A DNA stretch of 64,000 bases from Natronobacillus azotifigens (GCF_026805325.1 NZ_JAPRAT010000023.1:1-64000), one strand, 5' to 3'; shown: positions 35,787 to 44,259, numbered from the stretch's first letter. Made by a program: numbers and translations. The notes: generated by a model from the letters alone, not told the origin.

Positions 35787-36115
35787 GATACGCCGAGGTT
35801 GGAGCGAAAAAGGATCCCTAGCCTCGTCGAAAGTGCAAGATACGCCTAGGTTGGAGCGAAAAAAGAGTCCTAACCTCGTCAAAAGCGCAAGATACGCCGA
35901 GGTTGAGCCAAAAAAAAGCCCTAACCTCGTCGAAAGTGCAAGATACGCCGAGGTTGGAGCGAAAAAAGAGCCCTAACCTCGTCGAAAGTGCAAGATACGC
36001 CGAGGTTGGGCCGAAAAAAATCCCTAACCTCGTCAAGAAGTGCGATCTCACCTAGGTTGCCCCCAAAAAACAGCCCTAACCTCGTCAAAAGCGCCAGATA
36101 CATATAAACTAAGCT
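35787..36115. repeat. Tandem array C, about seven units of 52 bp
   Basis: The block GATACGCCGAGGTTGGAGCG recurs at 35787, 35839, 35891, 35942, 35994, then diverged at 36044 and 36097, a period of 50-53 bp. Each unit can fold AACCTCG with CGAGGTT across an A-rich loop, and ends in CCTAACCTCGTC. Open frames within it are by-products of the period. It lies downstream of the NERD gene and ahead of the bglP promoter. Confidence 0.9.
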
Positions 36116-36171
36116 CAAAAAGTAAGTGAATAGGTTAACTAATATATACCAAAATTTTCCGAAACACAAAA

Positions 36172-36186
36172 ATGAAAACGTTTTAT
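36172..36186. promoter_or_regulatory. cre-like site upstream of bglP
   Basis: ATGAAAACGTTTTAT matches the CcpA consensus in 14 of 15 positions and is nearly palindromic. It lies just upstream of the -35 box. Confidence 0.6.
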
Positions 36187-36193
36187 TTTTTTA

Positions 36194-36222
36194 TTGACAT
36201 AGAAAATAAGTCATGATAAAGT
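36194..36222 (+). promoter_or_regulatory. Promoter of bglP leader
   Basis: TTGACA (36194-36199), a 17-nt spacer and TAAAGT (36217-36222). Confidence 0.6.
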
Positions 36223-36268
36223 GAAGGTGTTAATTAATTAACGCACGATAATTTAATAGTAAATATTT

Positions 36269-36298
36269 AGGAATGTTACCTAATTTGGGCATAACCTG
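36269..36298 (+). promoter_or_regulatory. RAT antiterminator site (BglG/LicT type)
   Basis: AGGAATGTTACC, then a short loop and GGGCATAACCTG, resembles the ribonucleic antiterminator bound by BglG/LicT/SacY proteins (GGATTGTTACTG...GGCAAAACC). It overlaps the 5' strand of the following terminator, so a bound protein would prevent termination. No antiterminator gene is in the window. Confidence 0.7.
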
Positions 36299-36353
36299 AA
36301 TCGATCCAAGGACACTACACGTGTGTGTCTCTGTGATTGATTCAGGTTTTTTA
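36293..36353 (+). terminator. Leader terminator in front of bglP
   Basis: AACCTGAATC pairs GATTCAGGTT exactly; TTTTTTA follows. The enclosed 35 nt contain a second small hairpin. Confidence 0.8.
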
Positions 36354-36392
36354 TTTCTCGAAATTCCATAAAAGATTGAAAGGGTGTTGAAG

Positions 36393-38318
36393 ATGAAATA
36401 TGAGCAATTAGCAAAAGACATCATTGAAAATGTCGGCGGCAAAGAGAACGTCAGAAGTGTTGTTCACTGTGTTACGCGACTGCGCTTCAAATTGAAAGAT
36501 GAGAATAAAGCCAACACCGATGTGTTAAAAAATATGGATGGTGTTGTAACGGTGATGAAAAGTGGTGGCCAATATCAAGTTGTAATTGGTAACCATGTAT
36601 CTGATGTTTATAAAGCAGTAACAGAAGTTGGTGGTTTCCAAGCCGATAGTGATAATGAAGAAGAATCAGGAGAAAGAGGTAGTTTGTTTGATCGTTTTAT
36701 CGATATGATTGCTGGGATTTTCACACCGATTCTTGGTGTGTTAGCAGCATCAGGTATGATCAAAGGGTTAAATGCTTTGTTCATTGCAACAAATGTTTTT
36801 GAAGAAGCGAGTGGAACGTATCAGATTTTAGAAGCAACGGGTGATGCGCTCTTTTACTTCCTGCCAGTCTTGCTAGGTTATACTGCGATGAAGAAGTTTG
36901 GAGGAACGCCATTTTTAGGTATGGTTATTGCGATGGCGCTTGTTTATCCGGCGCTTGAAGGGATCCCGGCAGCATCAGATCCTCTATACACATTGTTTAC
37001 AGGTACAATGTTTGAATCGCCTGTTTACATTGAATTTTTAGGAATTCCGGTTATTTTGATGACCTATTCTATGTCTGTTATTCCAATTATTATTGCTGCA
37101 TTCTTTGGAGCAAAACTAGAAAAATTCTTTAGAAATGTTGTTCCATCAGTAGTGAAAATGTTCTTGGTTCCCATGTTTACTTTATTGATTATTGTTCCAT
37201 TAACTTTTATTGTGATCGGTCCAATAGCGACATGGGCAAGCCAGCTTCTCGGGGAATTTACAGCGTTTACGTATGATTTAAGCCCTACGATTGCGGGTAT
37301 TATTGTGGGTGGTTTTTGGTTAGTGTTTGTAATGTTTGGTTTGCACTGGGGTCTTGTACCAATTGCAATTAATAATTTTGCAGTTCAAGGTTACGACACA
37401 ATTTTAGCGCCTATGTTTGGGCATTCATGGGCATTAGCGGGAGCGATTCTTGCTGTGTGGATTCGATCTAATGATATGAAATTAAAGACACTAAGTGCAC
37501 CTGCTTTCATATCAACCATTTTTGGCGTAACAGAGCCGGGAATGTACGGGATTGCTTTACCACTTAAACGTCCGTTTATCATTACGTTAATTTCATCAGC
37601 AATCACTGGGGGTATTTTAGGTTTCTTTAGAACAACTGGTTATGTAATGGGTGGTATGGGAGTTTTCCAATTCCCAAGTTTTATCTCGCCAGACGGATTT
37701 GATGCAGGATTTATGGCCGCAGCATTTGTTTCTGTATTTGGATTTTTATTAGCATTCGCATTAACTTGGATGTTTGGTCAAATCAATAAAAAGGAAGAAG
37801 AATCTCCAATTACTCAGGGTAATGCGGGGGGAGTTTCCGAAGACCCTAAAAAGGGAAATGTGAAAAATGATATCATTACAAGCCCGTTTAAAGGGCTAGT
37901 TAAAACTCTTTCTTCGATTGAGGATAACGCGTTTGCATCAGGTACAATTGGTAAAGGAGTTGCGATTGAACCAGAAGAAGGAAAAGTTTATGCACCTGTA
38001 TCAGGTGTTGTTACAACGCTATTCCCTACGAATCATGCAATCGGAATTACCTCTGATGAAGGTGCTGAAGTTTTAATTCATGTTGGTATGGATACCGTTC
38101 AATTAGAGGGTGAGCACTTTAAAGCACACGTTAAACAAGAACAACGTGTGGAACGCGGGCAATTACTGATTGAATTCGATCAGGAAAAGATCAAAGAAGC
38201 AGGTTACTCATTAACTACACCTGTTGTCGTGACAAACGCTAAGGAATTTGATCTTCAGATTATTGAGCAAGAAAATGTAAAAGAAAAAGATTTATTAATT
38301 GAATTACAAGCAAAGTAA
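36393..38318 (+). CDS. bglP: Beta-glucoside PTS permease EIIBCA
   Basis: Membrane phosphotransferase system transporter of 641 residues that phosphorylates aryl- or beta-glucosides during uptake. Domain order: EIIB (1-90) with phospho-Cys26 in VHCVTRLRF; EIIC (about 100-460) with about ten helices; EIIA of the glucose type (about 500-641) with phospho-His near 563 in VLIHVGMDTV. ATG 36393 follows AAAGGG by 8 nt. Regulation is by antitermination and CcpA. The phospho-beta-glucosidase and the antiterminator usually found next door are absent here. Confidence 0.93.
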   Translation: MKYEQLAKDIIENVGGKENVRSVVHCVTRLRFKLKDENKANTDVLKNMDGVVTVMKSGGQYQVVIGNHVSDVYKAVTEVGGFQADSDNEEESGERGSLFDRFIDMIAGIFTPILGVLAASGMIKGLNALFIATNVFEEASGTYQILEATGDALFYFLPVLLGYTAMKKFGGTPFLGMVIAMALVYPALEGIPAASDPLYTLFTGTMFESPVYIEFLGIPVILMTYSMSVIPIIIAAFFGAKLEKFFRNVVPSVVKMFLVPMFTLLIIVPLTFIVIGPIATWASQLLGEFTAFTYDLSPTIAGIIVGGFWLVFVMFGLHWGLVPIAINNFAVQGYDTILAPMFGHSWALAGAILAVWIRSNDMKLKTLSAPAFISTIFGVTEPGMYGIALPLKRPFIITLISSAITGGILGFFRTTGYVMGGMGVFQFPSFISPDGFDAGFMAAAFVSVFGFLLAFALTWMFGQINKKEEESPITQGNAGGVSEDPKKGNVKNDIITSPFKGLVKTLSSIEDNAFASGTIGKGVAIEPEEGKVYAPVSGVVTTLFPTNHAIGITSDEGAEVLIHVGMDTVQLEGEHFKAHVKQEQRVERGQLLIEFDQEKIKEAGYSLTTPVVVTNAKEFDLQIIEQENVKEKDLLIELQAK

Positions 38319-38329
38319 CATGTGAGTTT

Positions 38330-38386
38330 CGGTACCTGGTACGCTACGTGGATGAAAATTCCCGTATCGTATCAGGTACCTTTGTA
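38330..38386. terminator. Bidirectional terminator between convergent genes
   Basis: GGTACCTGGTACG pairs CGTATCAGGTACC with one wobble; it lies between bglP and the sugar ABC operon, which ends at 38387. Confidence 0.65.
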
Positions 38387-39208
38387 TTATTTAACCGCCC
38401 CGTCAGCAACCCCTTTGATGATATGCCTCTGAGCAAAGAAATAAATAACAATGACCGGAATTATTGCTATAGTAAGTCCTGCAAGAGCAAGGTGCCATTG
38501 TTTGGTGTATTGTCCAAAGAAATAAAACATTCTTAACGGAATGGTTGCATACTCCTGACTTAATACGAGTGAAGGGAGCAAATAGTCATTCCAAATCCAA
38601 ATTACATTTAAGATCATCACAGTTATTGTAATCGGCTTTAGCATCGGAAAAATGATTTTCCAGAAGATCGTCCACCTTGACGCGCCGTCTATCATCGCAG
38701 CTTCATCAAGTGACACAGGGATTCCTTTAACCGCACCATGGTAGAGAAAGATCGATAAACTCGAGCCAAATCCTAAATACATAAACAGTAATCCATACGT
38801 ATTTAACATGTCTATTCTACCAAAAATAGAGATTAGTGGAATCATAACCGATTGAAATGGAATCAACATTGCTGCAACAAAGACTAAGAAGATCACACCA
38901 CTTAATCTGCTCTTATTCCGTGACAAGGCATAAGCGGCCATCGAGGAAAAAACGATAATCAACAAGATACTGCCCACCGATATAATAAGGGAATTTGTTA
39001 AGGCGTTTATAAAATCAAGATCAATAAAAGCTTGCTTAAAATTATCAAACATGAATGTTTCAGGAAAAGCTAATACACTATTAAAAATTTCAAAGTTAGA
39101 TTTGAACGCATTTACAAGCATTAAGTAAAAGGGAGATAACCATAGTAAAGCTAACAGTATGCCTACTAAGCTGAACAAAAATTTCGAGCGATGCTTTTGT
39201 TTAAACAT
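38387..39208 (-). CDS. Sugar ABC importer permease, MalG type
   Basis: A 273-residue CUT1-type permease with six membrane helices. The EAA loop with its conserved Gly is visible as LDEAAMIDGASRWTIFWKII (about residues 175-194). It begins exactly where the preceding permease gene ends (shared base), so translation is coupled. Third gene of a binding protein-permease-permease operon, whose ATPase must come from a shared MsmX-like protein encoded elsewhere. Substrate probably an oligosaccharide. Confidence 0.93.
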   Translation of the reverse strand: MFKQKHRSKFLFSLVGILLALLWLSPFYLMLVNAFKSNFEIFNSVLAFPETFMFDNFKQAFIDLDFINALTNSLIISVGSILLIIVFSSMAAYALSRNKSRLSGVIFLVFVAAMLIPFQSVMIPLISIFGRIDMLNTYGLLFMYLGFGSSLSIFLYHGAVKGIPVSLDEAAMIDGASRWTIFWKIIFPMLKPITITVMILNVIWIWNDYLLPSLVLSQEYATIPLRMFYFFGQYTKQWHLALAGLTIAIIPVIVIYFFAQRHIIKGVADGAVK

Positions 39209-40068
39209 TATAATTCTACCTCCCGTTTCTTATTGACGTAAACTTGTGTCAATGCTACAACGGCAACAAGGATAAAAAAGATGACGGCTTTTGATTGCGC
39301 ATATGCCATTTCATATCTGAAAAAAGCAGTTTTGTATATTTCCATAGCTAACATCTCTGTTGAACCGAATGGTCCTCCATTAGTTAAAGCTAAGTTTTGA
39401 TCGTATAGTTTAAACGCGTTTGATAAAGTTAGAAATAAACTAATTGTAAAAGCAGGAGCTACTAAAGGGAATTTCACCCGCCAGAAACGCTGGAATATAT
39501 TAGCTCCATCAATCTCAGCGGCTTCCACTAACTCTTCTGGTACACTTTGTAAATATGAAATGTAAATGACCATGATGTAACCTGCATACTGCCAAACATT
39601 TAATATAACTAATCCCCAAAAACCCGTTTCTGGAGTAGATAACCACCCCTGTAAAAATGGTAAATTCAACAGTCGTCCAACGGCATCAAAGCCACTAATG
39701 AAGATGAACTGCCAAATGAAACCTAAAATCAACCCACCGATTAAATTTGGCATAAAGAAAATCGTTCTTAATCCATTACTAATTTTTATTTTTTGGGTAA
39801 CCAACACAGCGAGACCTAAACCAAGTATGTTAACCAAAATAATGGAGGCTATTGCGAATTTAATGGTAAACTCGATCGAATCTTTAAATCTGCTATCTTG
39901 GAATGCTGCAATATAATTTTCTAAACCTAAAAATGTGGTTGCAGTAAGACCGTTCCAATCAGTAAACGAATAATAAAATCCATAGAAGAAAGGGAAAAAC
40001 ACAACTACTGTTAACGCAAATAAGGCCGGAAGCACGAAAAGCCAAAAAGAGATTTCTTTATTACGCAT
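39208..40068 (-). CDS. Sugar ABC importer permease, MalF type
   Basis: A 286-residue CUT1 permease with six helices and the EAA motif EELVEAAEIDGANIFQRFWR (about residues 185-204). ATG 40068 has GGAGGG upstream; an earlier in-frame start lacks one. It lies 76 bp after the binding-protein gene and overlaps the next permease by one base. The pair forms the membrane channel for the solute delivered by the lipoprotein. Confidence 0.93.
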   Translation of the reverse strand: MRNKEISFWLFVLPALFALTVVVFFPFFYGFYYSFTDWNGLTATTFLGLENYIAAFQDSRFKDSIEFTIKFAIASIILVNILGLGLAVLVTQKIKISNGLRTIFFMPNLIGGLILGFIWQFIFISGFDAVGRLLNLPFLQGWLSTPETGFWGLVILNVWQYAGYIMVIYISYLQSVPEELVEAAEIDGANIFQRFWRVKFPLVAPAFTISLFLTLSNAFKLYDQNLALTNGGPFGSTEMLAMEIYKTAFFRYEMAYAQSKAVIFFILVAVVALTQVYVNKKREVEL

Positions 40069-40144
40069 GAGCTGACCCTCCAATTTGTGGAACAAAGCGA
40101 CTAACAATCAGACCTATTGTTTGTTAGTCACTTTGTCGATATCA

Positions 40145-41485
40145 CTATTGTCTTGAGTTCTCCCAGTTTTCCTTAGCTGCCTCTAATACCTCATCCCATG
40201 AGGTATGATCAGATAAGTATTTTTGGAATTCCGTTCCGAGTACATCTTCGTTCCATCCTACTGGTGTTGCAGTAAACGTCCAGCCAATTGTTTGGCCGGC
40301 AACAGAATACTTATAGACATCTTGCGAGAGTGGATCTGCTATTCTATCGGCATCATAACCGTCGTAAGCTGGTATGAATTTAAACTCATCTAACACAAAA
40401 TCTTTTCCTGTGTCCGAGGTATACATCCAGTCCAAAAAGTCTTTCGCAGCTTGGATTTGTTCATCGGAACTATTTTGGTTAACAACCCAATATTGAGGTA
40501 CACCAACAGGGAGATGGTCTTCAAATTCGCCTTCAAATGGCATAGGGATCATCCCGATTCCGTTTGAAGCAAAATTCTCATCCATTTGTTGCACGGTTGG
40601 ATAGATCCAGTTTCCTTGTTGAATAACCGCAACTTTTCCAGTGGAGAACAATTGCTCGACTTGCATGGAATAATCAAGGCTAAGGACTGGTTGAACAGAA
40701 TATTTATTTTGAATATCTAACATTCTCTTCATCTGATCACTATATTTAAAAGAAATAGAATCCGCCTCAAAAGCTGTTAAAATATTATTATCGAATTCTG
40801 GTGCGATATAATGATTAGCTAAGTGATTTCCCAACACCCATAACTCTGATGCAGGTAAGGCAAGAACAGCATCAAGTCCTAACTCATCCTTTTTCTCATC
40901 GATTTTAGTAAAGGCTTCTTCAAGTGCCTCGAAAGTGGTTAATGTTGTAGCATCAATACCGACTTGTTCAAAAATCTCTTTATTATAAATTAGTCCGTAA
41001 CCTTCCTGGGCAAAAGGCAAACCATAAACTGCACCATTTTCTTCAACACCATTAAGTGTTCCATCAAGTGCTAACGAAGCGGCATTTGTGTCGGAAAGGT
41101 CTGTTAAATACTCTCGATATTCCTCTAATTCAGTTGGTCCTCCAATATTAAAGATTACTGGTTCGTTGCCAGAAGCCATCTGTGATTTAAGAGAAGCAGC
41201 ATAGTCATTACCACCACCAACGGTCTGTACACTGAATTGAACATTCTCATTTTCCTCCATATACAAACGAATTAGTTCTTCGAATTGATCCCTAAATTCA
41301 ACTTTGAATTGATAGATATCTACTTCAACATTAGAAGCGTTCCCGTTCGAATCAGTATTGCCAGCATTCGCTCCGCCGTTGTCAGAACTGTTACTTTCGT
41401 TAACCACGTCAGAGGCACAACCAGTCATTAAGAATACAAAAGTAATTAAACCTGCTAAAGCTAACACTACCCGTCTTTTCATTTT
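40145..41485 (-). CDS. Sugar-binding lipoprotein of ABC importer
   Basis: Extracellular solute-binding protein family 1 of 446 residues. The signal peptide ends with lipobox MTGC (Cys22), followed by an Asn/Gly/Ser linker and the two-lobed binding fold; characteristic pieces are NEPVIFNIGGPTELEEY, GKVAVIQQGNWIYPTVQQM and AAKDFLDWMYTSDTGK. ATG 41485 has AGGAG 8 nt upstream. It is first in the operon behind a promoter with cre and LacI-type operator. The ligand is unknown; the nearby GH43 enzyme suggests plant oligosaccharides, but only by proximity. Confidence 0.93.
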   Translation of the reverse strand, partial: KMKRRVVLALAGLITFVFLMTGCASDVVNESNSSDNGGANAGNTDSNGNASNVEVDIYQFKVEFRDQFEELIRLYMEENENVQFSVQTVGGGNDYAASLKSQMASGNEPVIFNIGGPTELEEYREYLTDLSDTNAASLALDGTLNGVEENGAVYGLPFAQEGYGLIYNKEIFEQVGIDATTLTTFEALEEAFTKIDEKKDELGLDAVLALPASELWVLGNHLANHYIAPEFDNNILTAFEADSISFKYSDQMKRMLDIQNKYSVQPVLSLDYSMQVEQLFSTGKVAVIQQGNWIYPTVQQMDENFASNGIGMIPMPFEGEFEDHLPVGVPQYWVVNQNSSDEQIQAAKDFLDWMYTSDTGKDFVLDEFKFIPAYDGYDADRIADPLSQDVYKYSVAGQTIGWTFTATPVGWNEDVLGTEFQKYLSDHTSWDEVLEAAKENWENSRQ

Positions 41486-41610
41486 CACCACTCCTGTTTC
41501 ATGAGATTTTTGATTAAGGCAATCGCTCTATAGGGAGAGAAGGCATTTTCCTATCCGTCTATTATTCATGGAAGGATTTTGAGTGTTTTTCTCAATAACG
41601 GAACTTAAAA

Positions 41611-41624
41611 TGCAATCGATTGCA
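41611..41624. promoter_or_regulatory. LacI-family operator
   Basis: TGCAATCGATTGCA is a perfect 14-bp palindrome with the central CG of LacI/GalR operators. It lies about 15 bp downstream of the -10 box of the sugar ABC operon. The repressor gene is not in this window. Confidence 0.65.
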
Positions 41625-41637
41625 CTAAAATCAACTA

Positions 41638-41666
41638 AATTATACCACCAAACATTTACATTGTAA
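41638..41666 (-). promoter_or_regulatory. Promoter of the sugar ABC operon
   Basis: On the minus strand TTACAA (41666-41661), a 17-nt spacer and TATAAT (41643-41638). Confidence 0.75.
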
Positions 41667-41675
41667 ACGCTTTCT
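41661..41675. promoter_or_regulatory. cre site overlapping the -35 box
   Basis: TTGTAAACGCTTTCT matches WTGNAANCGNWNNCW at every position and covers the -35 of the sugar ABC operon, so CcpA would exclude RNA polymerase when glucose is present. Confidence 0.85.
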
Positions 41676-42158
41676 TTTTTGTTTTATTTTGTCTGAAAAA
41701 AGATGAATTTGGTATTTGGGAGAAATGAAAACGGGGTTATTTCATAAATAGCAGTTATGCACGCGTTTGTAAGATTGTTGGCGGAGCGAGGGTATACATG
41801 TTTTTTTAGTGGAAGGTAACCGCGATATGTGAATGGTCAATAGCAATGATGTAGAGAAAACGAAATGCTCTTATGAATTGAATTTTTATTTTATACCTTT
41901 TTCAATTTTGAAAAATGTATAATTTGAGACATCGTTTGCATTTAGTGGAACTTCAATCAGTATGGGGTATACCTACAGATTGAAGCTTTATTTTATCCCG
42001 GAGCAACCGTCCGTAAGACGCCCACTTCAAAACAAAGAGAAAAGCAAGTTGTCTAAGTGGGAGTAACGAACGCTAACACCGCGAATGGTTCAAGGGCCTT
42101 TAGGTCATCCTTTAGGGCTAACAATCAGTGGGGGATACCTACCGATTGAAGTTTCACT
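41676..42158. other. Gene-less stretch filled by element A
   Basis: Upstream third is AT-rich with nothing recognised; from 41949 on it is one 3' part and one full copy of element A running up to the stop codon of the diguanylate cyclase gene. Confidence 0.6.
41949..41993 (+). repeat. Element A, 3' hairpin only
   Basis: ACTTCAATCAGTATGGGG...CAGATTGAAGCTTTATT forms the last hairpin of element A and ends in TTTAT, where the next full copy starts. The two look like a nested or tandem insertion. Confidence 0.65.
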
Positions 42159-42162
42159 TTAT
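41994..42162 (+). repeat. Element A, full copy
   Basis: About 169 nt from TATCCCGGAGCAACCGTCCGT to GAAGTTTCACTTTATA. It has hairpin 1 (CCCACTT ... AAGTGGG with inner AAACAA/TTGTCT), the CCTTTAGG repeats and hairpin 2 (CAATCAGTGGGGG ... CGATTG). Its last bases supply the TAA stop of the diguanylate cyclase gene on the minus strand. Confidence 0.9.
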
Positions 42163-43823
42163 AAGGCATCAGTAATTTCTTTCCTCTTCTTCTTATCACT
42201 GTACATCAATTGATCTACATGGTGATAGAAATCCGAGTAATTCCTCCACGTTTCTTGGAGATAGAGGTCACTCCCAATTGCGACATCTAGTGGAATGCAC
42301 AATTCTTGTTCCACTTGCTTTAAATGTTTTCGGATTGTTTGAATAACTTGTTTATAATGATCTTCACACGTGTTCGACGAAAGGACGGAAAATTCATCTC
42401 CTCCCATTCGATAACACTTACTTTTCCTATCGATCGTGTTTTTTATTGCATCATGTACTGCTTTAATGGCTTGGTCTCCTTTGGTGTGACCAAAGTAATC
42501 GTTAATATATTTAAGATTGTTTAAATCAAAAAGAATAAAGCGGAACGGATCTAGTGAAGTTTGTAAATGACTTTGTAGGTCTTGTTCATAAGCTGTTCGG
42601 TTCAATCCACCTGTCACGAGGTCCTTAAAAGCTAGTTTTTTTAATAGCTTTCTCTCCCTTGCTTGCTCCCTCGTAAAACTTATATAGTTGTAGCAGTCCC
42701 ATAACATAAGCGTAAAGAACAATAGCAATCCAATTCGCAAGTATAAAGATAGTGAATGAAATTGTTCGGTGTAAAACTGAAATGTTTCAAAAAGAAGGGA
42801 GACAAGAATAATCAAAAAATAGTGAAACAGACGCTTGACATAGGTATTCTTATATTTAATCCACTCGACTAAAAGCAACGTCATTTCAATAAGAGCAATC
42901 AATACAATGGTAATTAAAAGATATTGTAAGGACTGAATAAATGGACTGATACCTAGTTGTTGTAAAATTAAGATTATCATCACTGCTAAAAAGTGAAATA
43001 CAGCTGAAAACTGAAAAAGCACTTGATAGCGTTTAGTAATGGCTTCTTTAATATAAAGTGCTATTAGTCCACCCATTATAGGAATCATTAAGAAACTGAT
43101 CGAACCAATCAAAAAAGGGTTTCCTGTAATAAATTGAAGTAGTCTTGCCTCTGATAATATCCAAAGACTAGCCGCTATAGCTGTTAATCCTATGTAGAGT
43201 ACGCGGTTATCTGGAAATAGCTTGTTTGTAAAAGAAATTACAATACAAATCATACCAGCACTAAATAGAAGCAAAAATACAAAAAGACCTAACCATTCTT
43301 CGAAAAAAATACTAATGATCAGTCCATCTGATGTTCCGACTTTCACGTCGTTCATCAGACCAGAAAAATAGTCAGTTTCAGAAAGTAACTCAATGGCAAG
43401 TACATTCCCTTCACTATTATCAGGAAGATAAATGAGTTCCCATGTGCTTGTTAGTGGTTCGCGTAAAATACCAGAGCGATCATGTATCTTCTGGTGAATA
43501 ACTTCTCCATTTAAAGAAACGGTCACATCTTGCATCTGTGATCGAACAAGGACATGGTCATAATTTTTAGGTAAATTAGGTAAAGTTCGTTCTGCTCGGA
43601 ACATTGTGTTGCGGTCAAGATCTAAATCAGCAGGTAGATCAATAGACTGACCAGCTAGATTTTCTGTACTGATTTTCCAGTTATTATTTAGGGACACAAC
43701 ATCATCACCAAGTATTCGGTAGTCATGTTCGCTATGATGGATGAAACTAAGCATGCTAAGAGTAATAATGAAAAAAATGATAAATGTTAGAATGATTAAT
43801 TGATCTTTAATTCGTTTTGTCAT
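42159..43823 (-). CDS. Membrane diguanylate cyclase (GGDEF)
   Basis: A 554-residue protein with an N-terminal helix (about 9-28), an outside beta-sandwich sensor domain (about 35-165), seven to eight membrane helices (about 170-385) and a cytoplasmic GGDEF domain. The active-site GGDEF is intact at 474-478 (YRMGGDEFSVLS), so c-di-GMP synthesis from two GTP is expected; the upstream RxxD inhibitory site is not seen. The layout resembles 7TMR-DISM sensors. AAAGGA lies 9 nt before the ATG and touches the end of an element A copy; another copy provides the stop codon, so the gene is bracketed by the repeat. Confidence 0.9.
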   Translation of the reverse strand: MTKRIKDQLIILTFIIFFIITLSMLSFIHHSEHDYRILGDDVVSLNNNWKISTENLAGQSIDLPADLDLDRNTMFRAERTLPNLPKNYDHVLVRSQMQDVTVSLNGEVIHQKIHDRSGILREPLTSTWELIYLPDNSEGNVLAIELLSETDYFSGLMNDVKVGTSDGLIISIFFEEWLGLFVFLLLFSAGMICIVISFTNKLFPDNRVLYIGLTAIAASLWILSEARLLQFITGNPFLIGSISFLMIPIMGGLIALYIKEAITKRYQVLFQFSAVFHFLAVMIILILQQLGISPFIQSLQYLLITIVLIALIEMTLLLVEWIKYKNTYVKRLFHYFLIILVSLLFETFQFYTEQFHSLSLYLRIGLLLFFTLMLWDCYNYISFTREQARERKLLKKLAFKDLVTGGLNRTAYEQDLQSHLQTSLDPFRFILFDLNNLKYINDYFGHTKGDQAIKAVHDAIKNTIDRKSKCYRMGGDEFSVLSSNTCEDHYKQVIQTIRKHLKQVEQELCIPLDVAIGSDLYLQETWRNYSDFYHHVDQLMYSDKKKRKEITDAL

Positions 43824-43836
43824 AATATAAGTCCTT

Positions 43837-43996
43837 TATCCTGGGGTAATGGTCCGTAAGATTCCACTTCTAAACAAACAGAAAATAACTCAAGTTTATT
43901 CAAGCAGGAGTAACGGACACTAGTACCCCGCATGGTTCAATTAACAATCAGTGGGGGAATAACCAAAACTTTCACTGATTGAAGTTTCACTTTATA
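43837..43996 (+). repeat. Element A, diverged full copy
   Basis: TATCCTGGGGTAATGGTCCGT to GAAGTTTCACTTTATAT; hairpin 1 is mutated (CCACTTCTAAACAA), hairpin 2 (CAATCAGTGGGGG/CACTGATTG) is good. It begins 14 bp upstream of the diguanylate cyclase start codon. Confidence 0.85.
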
Positions 43997-44067
43997 TAAG
44001 CATATTTTACCACGAACTAACATAGTATGTGCTATTTTTTTTGATAAAAAAGGAATTCCTCTTCCTT

Positions 44068-44223
44068 TATCCCGCAGCAACCGCCGTAAGACGCCCACTT
44101 CAAAACAACGAGAAAAGCAAGTGGTTTAAGTGGGAGTAAAGGGCGCTAGCACCCCGAATGGTTCATCTAACAATCAGTGGGGAAAAAACTAAAAAACACC
44201 CACTGATTGAAGTTTCACTTTAT
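44068..44223 (+). repeat. Element A, full copy
   Basis: TATCCCGCAGCAACCG to GAAGTTTCACTTTATC. Both hairpins are intact: CGCCCACTT/AAGTGGG and CAATCAGTGGG/CCCACTGATTG. It is flanked on both sides by TTTAT and lies between the diguanylate cyclase and AI-2E family genes. Confidence 0.9.
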
Positions 44224-44226
44224 CAC

Positions 44227-44256
44227 GAAAAAACTCAAGCCCTAAACGAGCTTGAG
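44227..44256 (-). terminator. Terminator of the AI-2E family gene
   Basis: On the minus strand AACTCAAGC pairs GCTTGAGTT followed by TTTTT, immediately after the stop codon. Confidence 0.85.
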
Positions 44257-44259
44257 TTG

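Noticed and set aside
35818..36169. Minus-strand open frames rich in repeated Arg-Ala-Phe-Phe-like peptides
   Set aside because: They arise because a ~52-bp repeat reads through without stops; no start with ribosome binding site and the frames shift where the unit length changes.
42324..42524. Plus-strand frame in the diguanylate cyclase gene
   Set aside because: Antisense of the GGDEF domain without a ribosome binding site.
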